Assembly: GCA_965249205.1 (NCBI GenBank)
Contig: CBDFLL010000006.1
Span: 1,768,075 to 1,832,074, forward strand
Origin: JAQBVV01 sp965249205
GTDB taxonomy: Bacteria; Acidobacteriota; Vicinamibacteria; Vicinamibacterales; UBA2999
Length of the DNA stretch: 64,000 nt
Reading direction: 5' to 3'
The position numbers and the translations under genes are program-made. How positions within the stretch are numbered: position 1 is the first letter of the stretch; each line of letters opens with the position of its first letter. Under the pieces are notes generated by a model. The model did no database searches. It saw only the letters and a list, made by a program, of their open reading frames with translations, and was not told the DNA's origin. Below, in pieces: positions 54,634 to 63,348 of this stretch.

Positions 54634-55873
54634 CAGGCTGCTGAAGAACCCGGGTGATCGGGCCGTTTTCTAAGGATCATGCGAGTCACCACCGACCGAC
54701 AACGGTGCGCACGGCTGTGCGCTGGCCCCGATCAAGGGGCCGGCGACACGCGCGGCCGGTGATCAGGGACACCTCGCCTCCAGATTCCGCAGCCGGACCA
54801 AGTTATAGACCGTGGCGGCGAAGGTAAGCTGCCAATCCACGAGGGCGACACCGCGATGCCGGAGTTTGCGCAAGCCGCCGACGGTCTTCATCCAGCCAAA
54901 GACCTGTTCTACGAGTTTCCGTTTCCGCTGACTGACGTGATAGCCCGCATGCCGCGTGGTCCGGCCATCGATCGCACTCCAGCGGACCTTCTGAGCAACG
55001 TGGGGCGTGACGGCCCGGATACGGACAGCGGCCACAAAGCTTGCCACATCGTAGCCCTTGTCCGCCCCGACCGTGCTGCCCGGCGGCGCGCTGGCCTCCA
55101 GCAACAGCGCCGCTGCCTCGCGTTCGGCGGTCCCCGTCGCGTGAGTCGCGCAGACGTTGGCGACAAGTCCCTGTCGCTTGTCCAGCAGCACGTGGCCCAG
55201 ATACGCCAGCTTGGCTTCCTTCCCCTGGCCCTTCCGAGGCAGCATCGCCTCCGGATCGGTCGTCGACTGGTGCGTGTCGTTGCGCCGCCGCTCCCCGTGG
55301 AAGTTGACCGTGGGATTCCCGGGGTCATCGGGCGGGTCGCTCTCCGCCGCGTCCCGGCACCGAAAGCTCTTCAGGCTGGCCCACGCTTCCAATTGGGTCC
55401 CATCCACAGTGAAGTGTTCGTCCGAGAGCAGCCCGGCCGCCCGCGCGTGGGCCTGCACCGCATCAAAGAAGGCGGCCGCGATATCGCCCGCCAGCAGCCG
55501 GTCGCGATTCTTGGTAAACGTGGTGGGATGCCAAACCGGGTCGTCCAAATTCAAGCCCACGAACCAGCGGAACAGCAGGTTGTAATTGAGCTCTTCCATC
55601 AGCAGCCGCTCGCTCCGCACCGTGTAGAGCACCTGCAGCAACAACGCGCGCAGCAGCTGTTCCGGCGGGATCGACGGACGCCCTGTGTTGGCGTACAGGC
55701 CGGCGAACCTGCGCGACATCGTTCTCAGCGCTTCGTCCGTCAGCGCGCGAACCGCGCGGAGCGGATGGTCGGCTGGCACGCGCTGTTCCGGCGACAGGTA
55801 GCTGAACATGTGAGTGCTTTGCTCATCGTGTCCGCGCATGATGGGGCTCCCTTCAGCGGTGTTGGGAGCATGG
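54634..55873 (-). mobile_element. IS5-type insertion sequence, copy 4 (3' end of element deleted)
   Basis: 1240 bp. Left end is intact after CTAG (54630-54633), but the right end stops after GTTGGGAGCATGG, missing the last ~55 bp, including the inverted repeat. The transposase is intact on the minus strand; the missing part would be its 5' flank. Confidence 0.93.
54763..55839 (-). CDS. IS5-family transposase, copy 4
   Basis: 358 residues; one substitution from copies 1 and 2 (Lys at LLDKRQG). The DDE triad is intact, but its element lacks one end, so it could act only in trans. Confidence 0.95.
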   Translation of the reverse strand: MRGHDEQSTHMFSYLSPEQRVPADHPLRAVRALTDEALRTMSRRFAGLYANTGRPSIPPEQLLRALLLQVLYTVRSERLLMEELNYNLLFRWFVGLNLDDPVWHPTTFTKNRDRLLAGDIAAAFFDAVQAHARAAGLLSDEHFTVDGTQLEAWASLKSFRCRDAAESDPPDDPGNPTVNFHGERRRNDTHQSTTDPEAMLPRKGQGKEAKLAYLGHVLLDKRQGLVANVCATHATGTAEREAAALLLEASAPPGSTVGADKGYDVASFVAAVRIRAVTPHVAQKVRWSAIDGRTTRHAGYHVSQRKRKLVEQVFGWMKTVGGLRKLRHRGVALVDWQLTFAATVYNLVRLRNLEARCP

Positions 55874-55889
55874 CCCAGGCTCGGGCTCG

Positions 55890-56600
55890 ATGAGCTTGGA
55901 CGTTTCAGAGGATCGCACCCGACTGATGCTGCTCAAGCGCCTCGTCGCACTCGTACTGCTCGCCCTCAGTGTGACCGGCTGGGACTACGAGGCCCGCGCA
56001 TCGCAGGAAGCGCGGCCGCCCGACGCTGTGGCCCTAGACGACACGCCGTCGACTCCTGGAGATGCCGCGCTTTTCGGCGGTCCCGTCCCGGCCGGCGTGG
56101 TTCAGCATGATCCCCTCCAAGAGGCCTCCGGCCTGGTCGCCAGCCGCGCGCACCCAGGCGTACTCTGGGCGCACAACGACTCTGGGGATGGTCCATATCT
56201 ATACGCCCTCACGACCGACGGCCGACATCTGGGCGTCTTTGCGCTGAGCGGTGCCGAGGCGCGCGATTGGGAGGATCTCGCCATCGGCCCTGGTCCCGAA
56301 GCCGGGGTGGACTACCTCTATGCTGGCGACATTGGCGACAACGAGTCCCAGCAAGACCTGAAATATGTGTACCGCGTGGCTGAACCCGCCGTCGACACCG
56401 ACCAGGCCCCCGCAGACACGACCCTAACTGGCGTGTCGACGATCACGCTTCGCTATCCCGACGGTCCGTCCGACGCGGAAACCTTGCTCGTCGACCCGCT
56501 GAGTGGCAACCTGTACGTGATCACGAAGCGCAGTACCGACGTCTCGGTCTACCGTGCCGCTGCGCCAATCTCGACATCGGACGTCGTTCCCCGTGAGCCG
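55890..56600 (+). pseudogene. Truncated secreted protein of the ASGLVASRAHPGVLWAHND family
   Basis: An open frame of 265 codons (to 56687) begins with a signal peptide (LVALVLLALSVTGWDYEA). Motifs: EASGLVASRAHPGVLWAHND, HLGVFALSGAEARDWEDLA, DYLYAGDIGDNESQQDLKY, SDAETLLVDPLSGNLYVITK. I recognise this as a widespread bacterial secreted family without known function, normally longer. After VYRAAAP, the sequence matches the MFS C-terminal half in another frame, so the gene is cut at about 56570-56600. Confidence 0.65.
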
Positions 56601-57287
56601 GCGCCCGCGTACCCCTTTTGCCTCAATCCTGGCCTTCGAGAACTTTCTGCTGGTCATGCTGGCGCTGTTCGGGCTCCAGCTCGTTGACCGTAGCTTCGGC
56701 CCGGTCCTGGCGCTGCATCTCGACCAGCTCGGATACGCGGTTAACGACATACCGGTCGTGGCCGGCGTGCTGTTCTCTGTGCTGGCATTCACAGCTGCTC
56801 TCGGCAATCAACTTTCGGGGCGCGCTTTGACACGACGGTCGCCGCGGGTCGTCATCGTGCGGGCGGCGCTGATGGCTGCAGCGGGGCTGACGGGTTTCGC
56901 GATCGCCCCCACGACGTGGCTGATGGCCGGTACGATGGCCGTCGTCGGCCTGGGCATCGGTACGGCGATCACGACAGCCTACACCGCAGGCGGTGTGGTG
57001 ATCCCGAGGGACGTGCATGCACGGCGTTCGGCTTCTTGACCAGCGCCTCCCTGATCGGCATTGCGCTGAGCCCGGCACTCAGCGGGTTGCTCGGCGCGCA
57101 GAGCATTCGGGCAGTATTCGTCGCAGGTGTTGGGGTGCTCATCGTTGTTGCGCTCGTGGTACGAAGAGGAATGATCGAGCGCGATCCGTCAGCGGGGTTC
57201 ACCTTAGCAGCGAGGAAAGCGGGACGGCACGCGGTGGGCGCGGACGCAGGCCACCCCGGGCCGCGAAAGACCGAGTTGCGGCATTAA
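56586..57287 (+). pseudogene. MFS transporter, 3' fragment with frameshift
   Basis: Starts within LAFENFLLVMLALFGLQLVD (MFS second-half helix 7) and continues FGPVLALHLDQLGYAVNDIP and TTWLMAGTMAVVGLGIG. Frame breaks at about 57030 (RDVHARRSAS stop at 57039) and continues one frame over as FLTSASLIGIALSPALSG to 57287. Together with 54129-54630 it gives an MFS drug-transporter-like protein lacking about 60 central residues. Confidence 0.75.
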
Positions 57288-57384
57288 GAGCCTTTATGAT
57301 CCCTGGATAAACATCAATAAACATGATGATCTCAGCATGATTATCAATTTGACTGATGACCCGCCATCGGGCAAACTAGCGCAC
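57288..57384 (+). promoter_or_regulatory. AT-rich region upstream of ilvB
   Basis: Noticeably AT-rich for this window. Contains two direct repeats CATGATGAT (57322-57330) and CATGATTAT (57336-57344) 14 bp apart, and TTGACT at 57349-57354. With AAACTA 18 bp downstream, transcription would start near the ATG at 57385. Candidate promoter/operator; weak. Confidence 0.35.
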
Positions 57385-59106
57385 ATGCCCAAACGCACTG
57401 GCGCGCAGATAATCTGGGAGTGTCTGGTCCACGAAGGGGTTCAGACAGTGTTCGGCTATCCCGGGGGCGCAATTCTGCCCGCGTACGACGCGATGCTCGA
57501 CTACCCGATCCACCACGTGCTCGTGCGTCATGAGCAGGGCGCCACACATATGGCGGACGGCTATGCCCGTGCGAGTGGGCGGGTCGGAGTTGCGATCGCC
57601 ACGTCGGGACCCGGCGCCACGAATATGGTGACGGGTATCGCCACGGCCATGATGGACTCGTCACCGATGGTCTGCATCACCGGCCAGGTGCCGGGAAAGA
57701 TGATCGGCTACGACGCGTTTCAGGAGACTGACATCTGCGGGATCACGCTCCCGATTACCAAGCACAATTACCTGGTCACACGCGTGGAAGAGATCATGCC
57801 GGCCATGAAGGAGGCCTTCCACCTCGCTGCATCTGGACGTCCAGGACCAGTGCTGGTCGACATCACGAAGGACGCGCAACAGGCGTCGATCGAATGGGAG
57901 TGGGACCCACGTCCGGTGATCATGCCCGGCTACCGCCCGGATATGCCGGTTCCGGCCGCGGCCTTCGCCAGGGCGCTGGAGCTGATCCGAAACGCTCAGC
58001 GGCCGATCATTCTGGCGGGGCAGGGCGTGATCCAGAGTGGCGCGATGAGCGAGCTGATCGAATTCGCCGAACGCCTGAATATCCCCATCGCTGTGACGTT
58101 ACTCGGCCTGGGTGGCGTCCCCGCGAGCCATCGTCTCAACCTGGGCATGATGGGAATGCACGGTGAAACGTGGGTGAATCACGCCATCCAGGAGGCAGAC
58201 CTCCTCATGGCCTTTGGGATGCGGTTTGACGATCGGGTCACAGGCAATCCCAGCACGTACGCCCCGAATGCGCGAAAGCTGCACGTGGATATCGACCCCT
58301 CTGAGATCAACAAGAACGTCATGACAGACGCCGCCATCGTTGGCGACTTGCGGGCAACGCTCAAAGATCTGCTTCAAGAACTGAAGCCCGCCGATCATGC
58401 GTTGTGGATCGCGTACATCGACTCGATGAAAGGTAATGCCGCGGTCCGCGACATTCAGAAACTGCCAGATAGCGGACACCTCTATGCCGCACACGTGATC
58501 AACGACATCTGGCGCCTCACCCATGGCAAGGCGGTGGTGGTCACCGATGTCGGTCAGCACCAGATGTGGGAGGCGCAGTATTACCACCACGAGACCCCGC
58601 GGTCGCTGATCACGTCAGGTGGACTTGGCACGATGGGCTTCGCCCTCCCGGCCGCGATCGGCGCCAAAATGGCGTGTCCCGACGCCGAGGTATGGGCCAT
58701 CGTCGGCGACGGCGGATTCCAGATGACGCAGGCGGAACTCACGACCGCGGCACAGGAAGGCATTAAGGTCAACATCGCCATCATCAACAACGGGTACCTC
58801 GGGATGGTGCGACAGTGGCAGGAATTCTTTTACGAACGCCGCTACGCCGCTACGCCGCTCCGCAGTCCGGACTTCGTGAAAATCGCCGAGGCCCACGGCC
58901 TCCCAGGCCTTCGTGTCGATGCCCGCGAACAAGTCGAGGATGCGGTACGTCGCGCCCAGGCGTCGGTGGATACGGTGCTTGTCGACTTCCGCGTCGAACA
59001 GGAAGACAGCGTCTACCCGATGGTGCCCGCGGGTGCCGATCTCGACGCGATGATTCAGCGCCCGGAGCCTTCCGTGCTGGCGGAAACGGGGGCTGATCCC
59101 CTGTAG
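57385..59106 (+). CDS. ilvB: Acetolactate synthase large subunit
   Basis: 573 residues from ATG 57385 (MPKRTGAQIIWECLV; a start at 57337 adds 16). TPP-dependent enzyme: GYPGGAILPAYDAM, RHEQGATHMADGYARASG (catalytic Glu), TSGPGATNMVTGI, FGMRFDDRVTG, and the TPP motif GDGGFQMTQAEL with NNGYLGMVRQWQ. Condenses two pyruvates or pyruvate plus 2-oxobutyrate, the first committed step of branched-chain amino acid synthesis. First of ilvBNCD. Confidence 0.97.
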   Translation: MPKRTGAQIIWECLVHEGVQTVFGYPGGAILPAYDAMLDYPIHHVLVRHEQGATHMADGYARASGRVGVAIATSGPGATNMVTGIATAMMDSSPMVCITGQVPGKMIGYDAFQETDICGITLPITKHNYLVTRVEEIMPAMKEAFHLAASGRPGPVLVDITKDAQQASIEWEWDPRPVIMPGYRPDMPVPAAAFARALELIRNAQRPIILAGQGVIQSGAMSELIEFAERLNIPIAVTLLGLGGVPASHRLNLGMMGMHGETWVNHAIQEADLLMAFGMRFDDRVTGNPSTYAPNARKLHVDIDPSEINKNVMTDAAIVGDLRATLKDLLQELKPADHALWIAYIDSMKGNAAVRDIQKLPDSGHLYAAHVINDIWRLTHGKAVVVTDVGQHQMWEAQYYHHETPRSLITSGGLGTMGFALPAAIGAKMACPDAEVWAIVGDGGFQMTQAELTTAAQEGIKVNIAIINNGYLGMVRQWQEFFYERRYAATPLRSPDFVKIAEAHGLPGLRVDAREQVEDAVRRAQASVDTVLVDFRVEQEDSVYPMVPAGADLDAMIQRPEPSVLAETGADPL

Positions 59107-59235
59107 CGTCCCACATCCCGGGTCCCTCGGTTCCTGGGTCTTGGTCTGTCATCAGGCGTGGTCACGCTCCTCGCTCGAACCTTCGCCCTGGCACTGACAC
59201 AGGCCGTCTACCAACGATATAGTTGAGTCTCCGTC

Positions 59236-59733
59236 ATGCATCACACTCTCGTCGCACTCGTGGAAGACAAGCCTGGTGTGCTCAGTCGGGTTGCATCGCT
59301 CTTTCGCCGCCGGAATTTTAATATCGAGTCGCTGACGGTCGGTCGGACAGCTGAGTCTGGGGTTTCCCGCATGACGGTGGTGGTCGATAGCGATCAGACC
59401 AGCGCGGAGCGCGTCACGGCCCATCTATACAAGCTCGTTAACGTTCTGCAGGTTGAGGACCTTGGGGTGGTACCGGCGGTGGCGCGAGATCTTGCGCTCG
59501 TCAAGGTGACCGTCGCCGGCCATGGTCGCGCTGAACTACTCAAGATCGTGGATGAGACTCGGGCGCATATCGTGGATTCCGGGGAAGAGACCATGACCCT
59601 GGAAATTACCGGCGAACCCCCGCATGTGGACGCGGTAATCGCACGGCTGAGCGCGTTTGGCATTATCGAGATGGTGCGCACGGGACAGGTCGCCATGCGA
59701 CGAGGCGACACGGCGCTATCCGCAGCGCAGTAG
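59236..59733 (+). CDS. ilvN: Acetolactate synthase regulatory subunit
   Basis: 165 residues: ACT domain at the N-terminus (HHTLVALVEDKPGVLSRVASLFRRRNFNIESL), where valine binds, then a second ACT-like domain (LALVKVTVAGHGRAELLKI). Gives feedback inhibition. No strong Shine-Dalgarno before ATG 59236. Confidence 0.95.
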   Translation: MHHTLVALVEDKPGVLSRVASLFRRRNFNIESLTVGRTAESGVSRMTVVVDSDQTSAERVTAHLYKLVNVLQVEDLGVVPAVARDLALVKVTVAGHGRAELLKIVDETRAHIVDSGEETMTLEITGEPPHVDAVIARLSAFGIIEMVRTGQVAMRRGDTALSAAQ

Positions 59734-59789
59734 AACCGTCACGTCTGCCGTCAGCTGAGCGCAGGTAGGCGAATACATAGGAGGGAAAG

Positions 59790-60809
59790 ATGGCGACGAT
59801 GTTTTATGACAAGGACGCGGACATTCAGTTGATCCGCGGGCGGAAGGTCGCAGTCATGGGGTACGGGTCGCAGGGGCATGCGCATGCGCTCAACCTAAAG
59901 GACAGCGGCGTCGACGTCATGGTCGGCCTGCCGTCAACGAGCAAGTCGGTTGAGAAGGCTCGAGCTGCCGGCCTGACGGTCAAGACGATCGCCGAGGCGG
60001 CCCAGTGGGCCGACGTCATCATGATTTTGCTGCCAGACCAGCATCAGGCGAAAGTGTACGACGCCGATATCAAGCCGCACCTGACAGCCGGCAAGATGCT
60101 GATGTTTGCACACGGATTCGCCATCCGATTCTCCTGGATCGTTCCGCCCAAAGACGTCGATGTCACGATGGTCGCACCGAAAGCACCAGGCCACCGTGTA
60201 CGGGAGGTGTTCACAGAAGGCGCAGGCACGCCAGCGCTGTTGGCCGTGCATCAGGATGCGACAGGCAAAGGTCGGGCGACCACGCTCGCCTACGCGCGCG
60301 CGATCGGGTGCACGCGGGCAGGTGTCATCGAAACGACATTCGCAGAAGAGACGGAGACGGATCTGTTCGGCGAACAAGCGGTGCTCTGTGGCGGCACGAG
60401 CGCTCTAGTCAAGGCAGGGTTCGAGACGCTCATCGAAGCGGGATACCAGCCGGAAGTCGCGTACTTCGAGTGCATGCACGAACTGAAACTGATCGTCGAC
60501 CTGATGTACCGAGGCGGCCTGGCCTATATGCGGCATTCAGTGAGTGAAACGGCCGAATACGGCGACTACATGGCTGGATCTCGAATCGTCACGGACGAGA
60601 CCAAGGCGACGATGCGAGAGATTCTCAAGGAAATCCAGGCAGGTACGTTTGCCAAGAACTGGATCCAGGAGAACGAGGCGGGTTGCGTCAACTTCAAGGC
60701 GATGCAAGAGCGCGACCGGAATCATCCCGTGGAAATCGTCGGATCGAAGCTGCGCGACATGATGCCGTTCCTGGATCCTGTGAAACTGCCGCAGCCGACA
60801 GGCGTGTAG
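59790..60809 (+). CDS. ilvC: Ketol-acid reductoisomerase
   Basis: 339 residues, class I length. NADP Rossmann motif VMGYGSQGHAHALNLKDSG; ILLPDQHQ; APKAPGHRVREVF; LFGEQAVLCGG and the C-terminal knotted domain with ECMHELKLIVDL. Converts acetolactate to dihydroxyisovalerate. Preceded by AGGAGGG. Confidence 0.98.
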   Translation: MATMFYDKDADIQLIRGRKVAVMGYGSQGHAHALNLKDSGVDVMVGLPSTSKSVEKARAAGLTVKTIAEAAQWADVIMILLPDQHQAKVYDADIKPHLTAGKMLMFAHGFAIRFSWIVPPKDVDVTMVAPKAPGHRVREVFTEGAGTPALLAVHQDATGKGRATTLAYARAIGCTRAGVIETTFAEETETDLFGEQAVLCGGTSALVKAGFETLIEAGYQPEVAYFECMHELKLIVDLMYRGGLAYMRHSVSETAEYGDYMAGSRIVTDETKATMREILKEIQAGTFAKNWIQENEAGCVNFKAMQERDRNHPVEIVGSKLRDMMPFLDPVKLPQPTGV

Positions 60810-60860
60810 GCGCGACGGGACCGCTCGGGCCCGCCGATCGTGGGGGGCCACCCAACATGA

Positions 60861-60896
60861 GCCGGGTGCCGCAGAGCGGGCCCGGCGCCGTTTTTT
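60861..60896 (+). terminator. Intrinsic terminator/attenuator directly before ilvD
   Basis: Stem GCCGGG (60861-60866) / CCCGGC (60881-60886), followed by GCCG and T6 at 60891-60896. A longer alternative pairs CGGGCCCGC (60826-60834) with GCGGGCCCG (60876-60884). The ilvD ATG is at 60897, the base after the T-run. Two mutually exclusive stems suggest an attenuator rather than a simple stop. Confidence 0.6.
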
Positions 60897-62561
60897 ATGA
60901 ACAAGTATTCTTCGCGAGTCACTCAACCCCGCAGCCAGGGCGCATCGCAGGCGATGCTGTACGGCACCGGTCTGACGGATGCTGACTTGCAGAAGCCGCA
61001 GGTCGGCATCTGCAGCATGTGGTACGAGGGTAATACCTGCAATATGCACCTCGACCGTTTGGCGATTCAGGTCAAGGAAGGCGTACACGCAGCAGGCCTC
61101 GTCGGACTCCGCTTCAATACGATCGGCGTGAGCGACGGTATCTCGATGGGGACCGAGGGCATGAGCTACTCGTTGCCGTCACGCGACCTCATCGCCGATT
61201 CGATCGAGATGGTGATGGGGGCGCAGTGGTACGACGGACTCATCACGGTGCCAGGCTGCGACAAGAACATGCCGGGTTCCGTGATTGCGATGGCCCGGCT
61301 CAATCGGCCGTCGCTGATGGTGTACGGAGGCACGATTCGGGCAGGTCACGCACTCGGTAAGCCTCGCGACATCATTTCGGCGTTCCAGTCCTACGGCGAG
61401 TACCTCGCGGGCAGCATTACTGACGAGCAGCGACTCGACATCGTCCGGCACTCATGCCCGGGGGCGGGCGCGTGCGGCGGCATGTACACAGCGAACACGA
61501 TGGCCGTGGCGATCGAGGCGCTCGGCCTGTCACTGCCGTTCAGTTCGTCGCTCCCCGCGGAAGACCCCGCGAAGGCGGACGAATGCCGGCGGGCCGGTGC
61601 GGCCGTCCGGATCCTGCTCGAGCGCGATCTGAAGCCGCTCGATATCCTCACGCGCAACTCGTTCGAAAACGCACTGGTCATGGTTATGGCGGTCGGAGGG
61701 TCCACAAACGCTGTGCTGCATCTGTTGGCGATCGCCAAGACGGCAGGCATTCCGCTGACGTTGGACGACTTCCAGCAGGCGAGCGACCGCGTGCCGCTGC
61801 TTGCAGACTTGAAGCCGAGCGGTCAATACGTCCAGGAGGATCTGCATGCCGTCGGGGGCACGCCGGGCCTGATGAAATATCTCCTCGAGCGCGGATTCCT
61901 GCACGGCGACTGCATGACGGTCACGGGCGCAACACTCGCCGAGAACCTCTCGAGTGCCGCACCACTGACGGTGGGCCAGCAGGTGATCCAGCCTGTGGAG
62001 CAGCCCGTACTCGGGCGCGGCCATATTCGCATTCTGCGTGGCAATCTCGCCCCGGATGGTGCCGTCGCTAAGATTACCGGCAAGGAAGGGGAGCGCTTCG
62101 AAGGTCTGGCCAGAGTGTACGACTCCGAGGAAGCCATGCTGGCGGGATTGGAGCACGAGGAGATCACCAAGGGTTCCGTCGTGGTGATCCGCTACGAGGG
62201 TCCGAAGGGCGGACCTGGCATGCCGGAAATGCTCACACCGACCTCCGCGATCATGGGTGCGGGGCTGGGCAAGGACGTGGCGATGCTCACCGATGGGCGC
62301 TTCTCAGGCGGTTCCCACGGCTTCATCATCGGCCACATTACGCCAGAGGCGCAGGAGGGCGGACCGATCGCGCTGGTGCGGGACGGCGACCGGATCACGA
62401 TCGATGCGACGACATGCGAGATGCATGTGGATCTCACGACGCAGGAACTGAACGCTCGTCGCGCCGGTTGGACGGCACCCGCACCAACCGCGACGAGCGG
62501 CGTACTTGGCAAGTACGTGCGCCTTGTGCGCTCGGCGTCTGAAGGCTGCCTGACGGACTAG
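60897..62561 (+). CDS. ilvD: Dihydroxy-acid dehydratase
   Basis: 554 residues from ATG 60897; MNKYSSRVTQPRSQGASQAM is the family N-terminus. Fe-S ligands in EGNTCNMH, GCDKNMPG and CPGAGACGGMYTANTM. GRFSGGSHGFIIGH near the C-terminus. Fourth step of isoleucine/valine synthesis. Its stop shares CTAG (62558-62561) with the stop of the convergent CYTH gene. Confidence 0.97.
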   Translation: MNKYSSRVTQPRSQGASQAMLYGTGLTDADLQKPQVGICSMWYEGNTCNMHLDRLAIQVKEGVHAAGLVGLRFNTIGVSDGISMGTEGMSYSLPSRDLIADSIEMVMGAQWYDGLITVPGCDKNMPGSVIAMARLNRPSLMVYGGTIRAGHALGKPRDIISAFQSYGEYLAGSITDEQRLDIVRHSCPGAGACGGMYTANTMAVAIEALGLSLPFSSSLPAEDPAKADECRRAGAAVRILLERDLKPLDILTRNSFENALVMVMAVGGSTNAVLHLLAIAKTAGIPLTLDDFQQASDRVPLLADLKPSGQYVQEDLHAVGGTPGLMKYLLERGFLHGDCMTVTGATLAENLSSAAPLTVGQQVIQPVEQPVLGRGHIRILRGNLAPDGAVAKITGKEGERFEGLARVYDSEEAMLAGLEHEEITKGSVVVIRYEGPKGGPGMPEMLTPTSAIMGAGLGKDVAMLTDGRFSGGSHGFIIGHITPEAQEGGPIALVRDGDRITIDATTCEMHVDLTTQELNARRAGWTAPAPTATSGVLGKYVRLVRSASEGCLTD

Positions 62562-63181
62562 CGGCCTTCGCTCGGCGCGCTGCCGTGCCCCCAATCAAGT
62601 CTCTCGTCAAGTTCAGGGAACAATAGCTGCGGGAGCGACAGCCGAGAGCGGGAGATGCCCTCGAAGCCGGTGGCCCGCTCGAAACGCTCGACCGTCTCGA
62701 GGGCCCCCTTGAGCGTGTGCTTTTGCGTAGCCTCGAATTCGACGCACCGCACAGCGCGTGAGGCGGCCGAGGCCTCATAGTAGACCACCTCGCAGTCGGA
62801 AAAGTACCAGACCTCCAGCTCCTTGTGCAGCGTTCCCCTCCAGAGCACGCCGAGTTGATCGACAAACGCATCAACCTGCGCCTCCTGGCTCCCGGCATGG
62901 TGACCAAGGTCGAGATTGACCTCGAGGCGGACCTCGGTATCTCTCTCCAGCGCCTTGATCGTCAGGTGATGGAGTTTGGTGTCGTAGCGATGCCGAAAGA
63001 GAAACCGTCGCGCCCGCCCGCCTTCAGTCAGGTAGTAGCGGTCCTTGACATGTATGCTCTCGGTCCTGGTCGGGCCGAGGGCCACGACAGACCGCCTGAA
63101 GCCCTCACGATCGAACTGATCACCAACGACGTACTTGTGCTCGATCTCTTTGAAGCGCAGCGTGTCGGGCGCGGATTTCAT
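62558..63181 (-). CDS. CYTH-domain protein
   Basis: 207 residues from ATG 63181. The ExExK motif is EIEHK in FKEIEHKYVV; later IHVKDRYYLTEGGRARRFLFRHR, LTIKALERDTEVRLEVNLDL and VVYYEASAASRAVRCVEFEATQ complete the tunnel fold. CYTH proteins hydrolyse triphosphates or act on cyclic nucleotides. ATG and the first four residues (MKSA) come from the E6 repeat arm; the open frame upstream to 63295 is repeat sequence. Confidence 0.85.
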   Translation of the reverse strand: MKSAPDTLRFKEIEHKYVVGDQFDREGFRRSVVALGPTRTESIHVKDRYYLTEGGRARRFLFRHRYDTKLHHLTIKALERDTEVRLEVNLDLGHHAGSQEAQVDAFVDQLGVLWRGTLHKELEVWYFSDCEVVYYEASAASRAVRCVEFEATQKHTLKGALETVERFERATGFEGISRSRLSLPQLLFPELDERLDWGHGSAPSEGR

Positions 63182-63311
63182 GAGCGCGTCGCTCCCGAGT
63201 AACCGCACAGTACCCGCGTCCGTCGATCCAGGGCGTAGGCAGCCATCAGTCCCCTCACCACCCGCAGGAGTACCACGACCGGGTACTCGGTACAAGTGAA
63301 ATCCGCGCTAG
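63166..63311. repeat. CGCGGATTTCA-family miniature element, complete, minus orientation (E6)
   Basis: Left TGAAATCCGCG arm at 63170-63180 seen on plus as CGCGGATTTCA; right TGAAATCCGCG (63297-63307) then CTAG. About 142 bp, aligned over its length with E5, including GGGGACTGATGGCT. The flanks (CGGG/CTAG) do not match, so the left side may have been rearranged. Lies across the CYTH start. Confidence 0.8.
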
Positions 63312-63348
63312 CGACACCTGTGGCTCCTGTGTTGTGCGCGCTCGGTGC

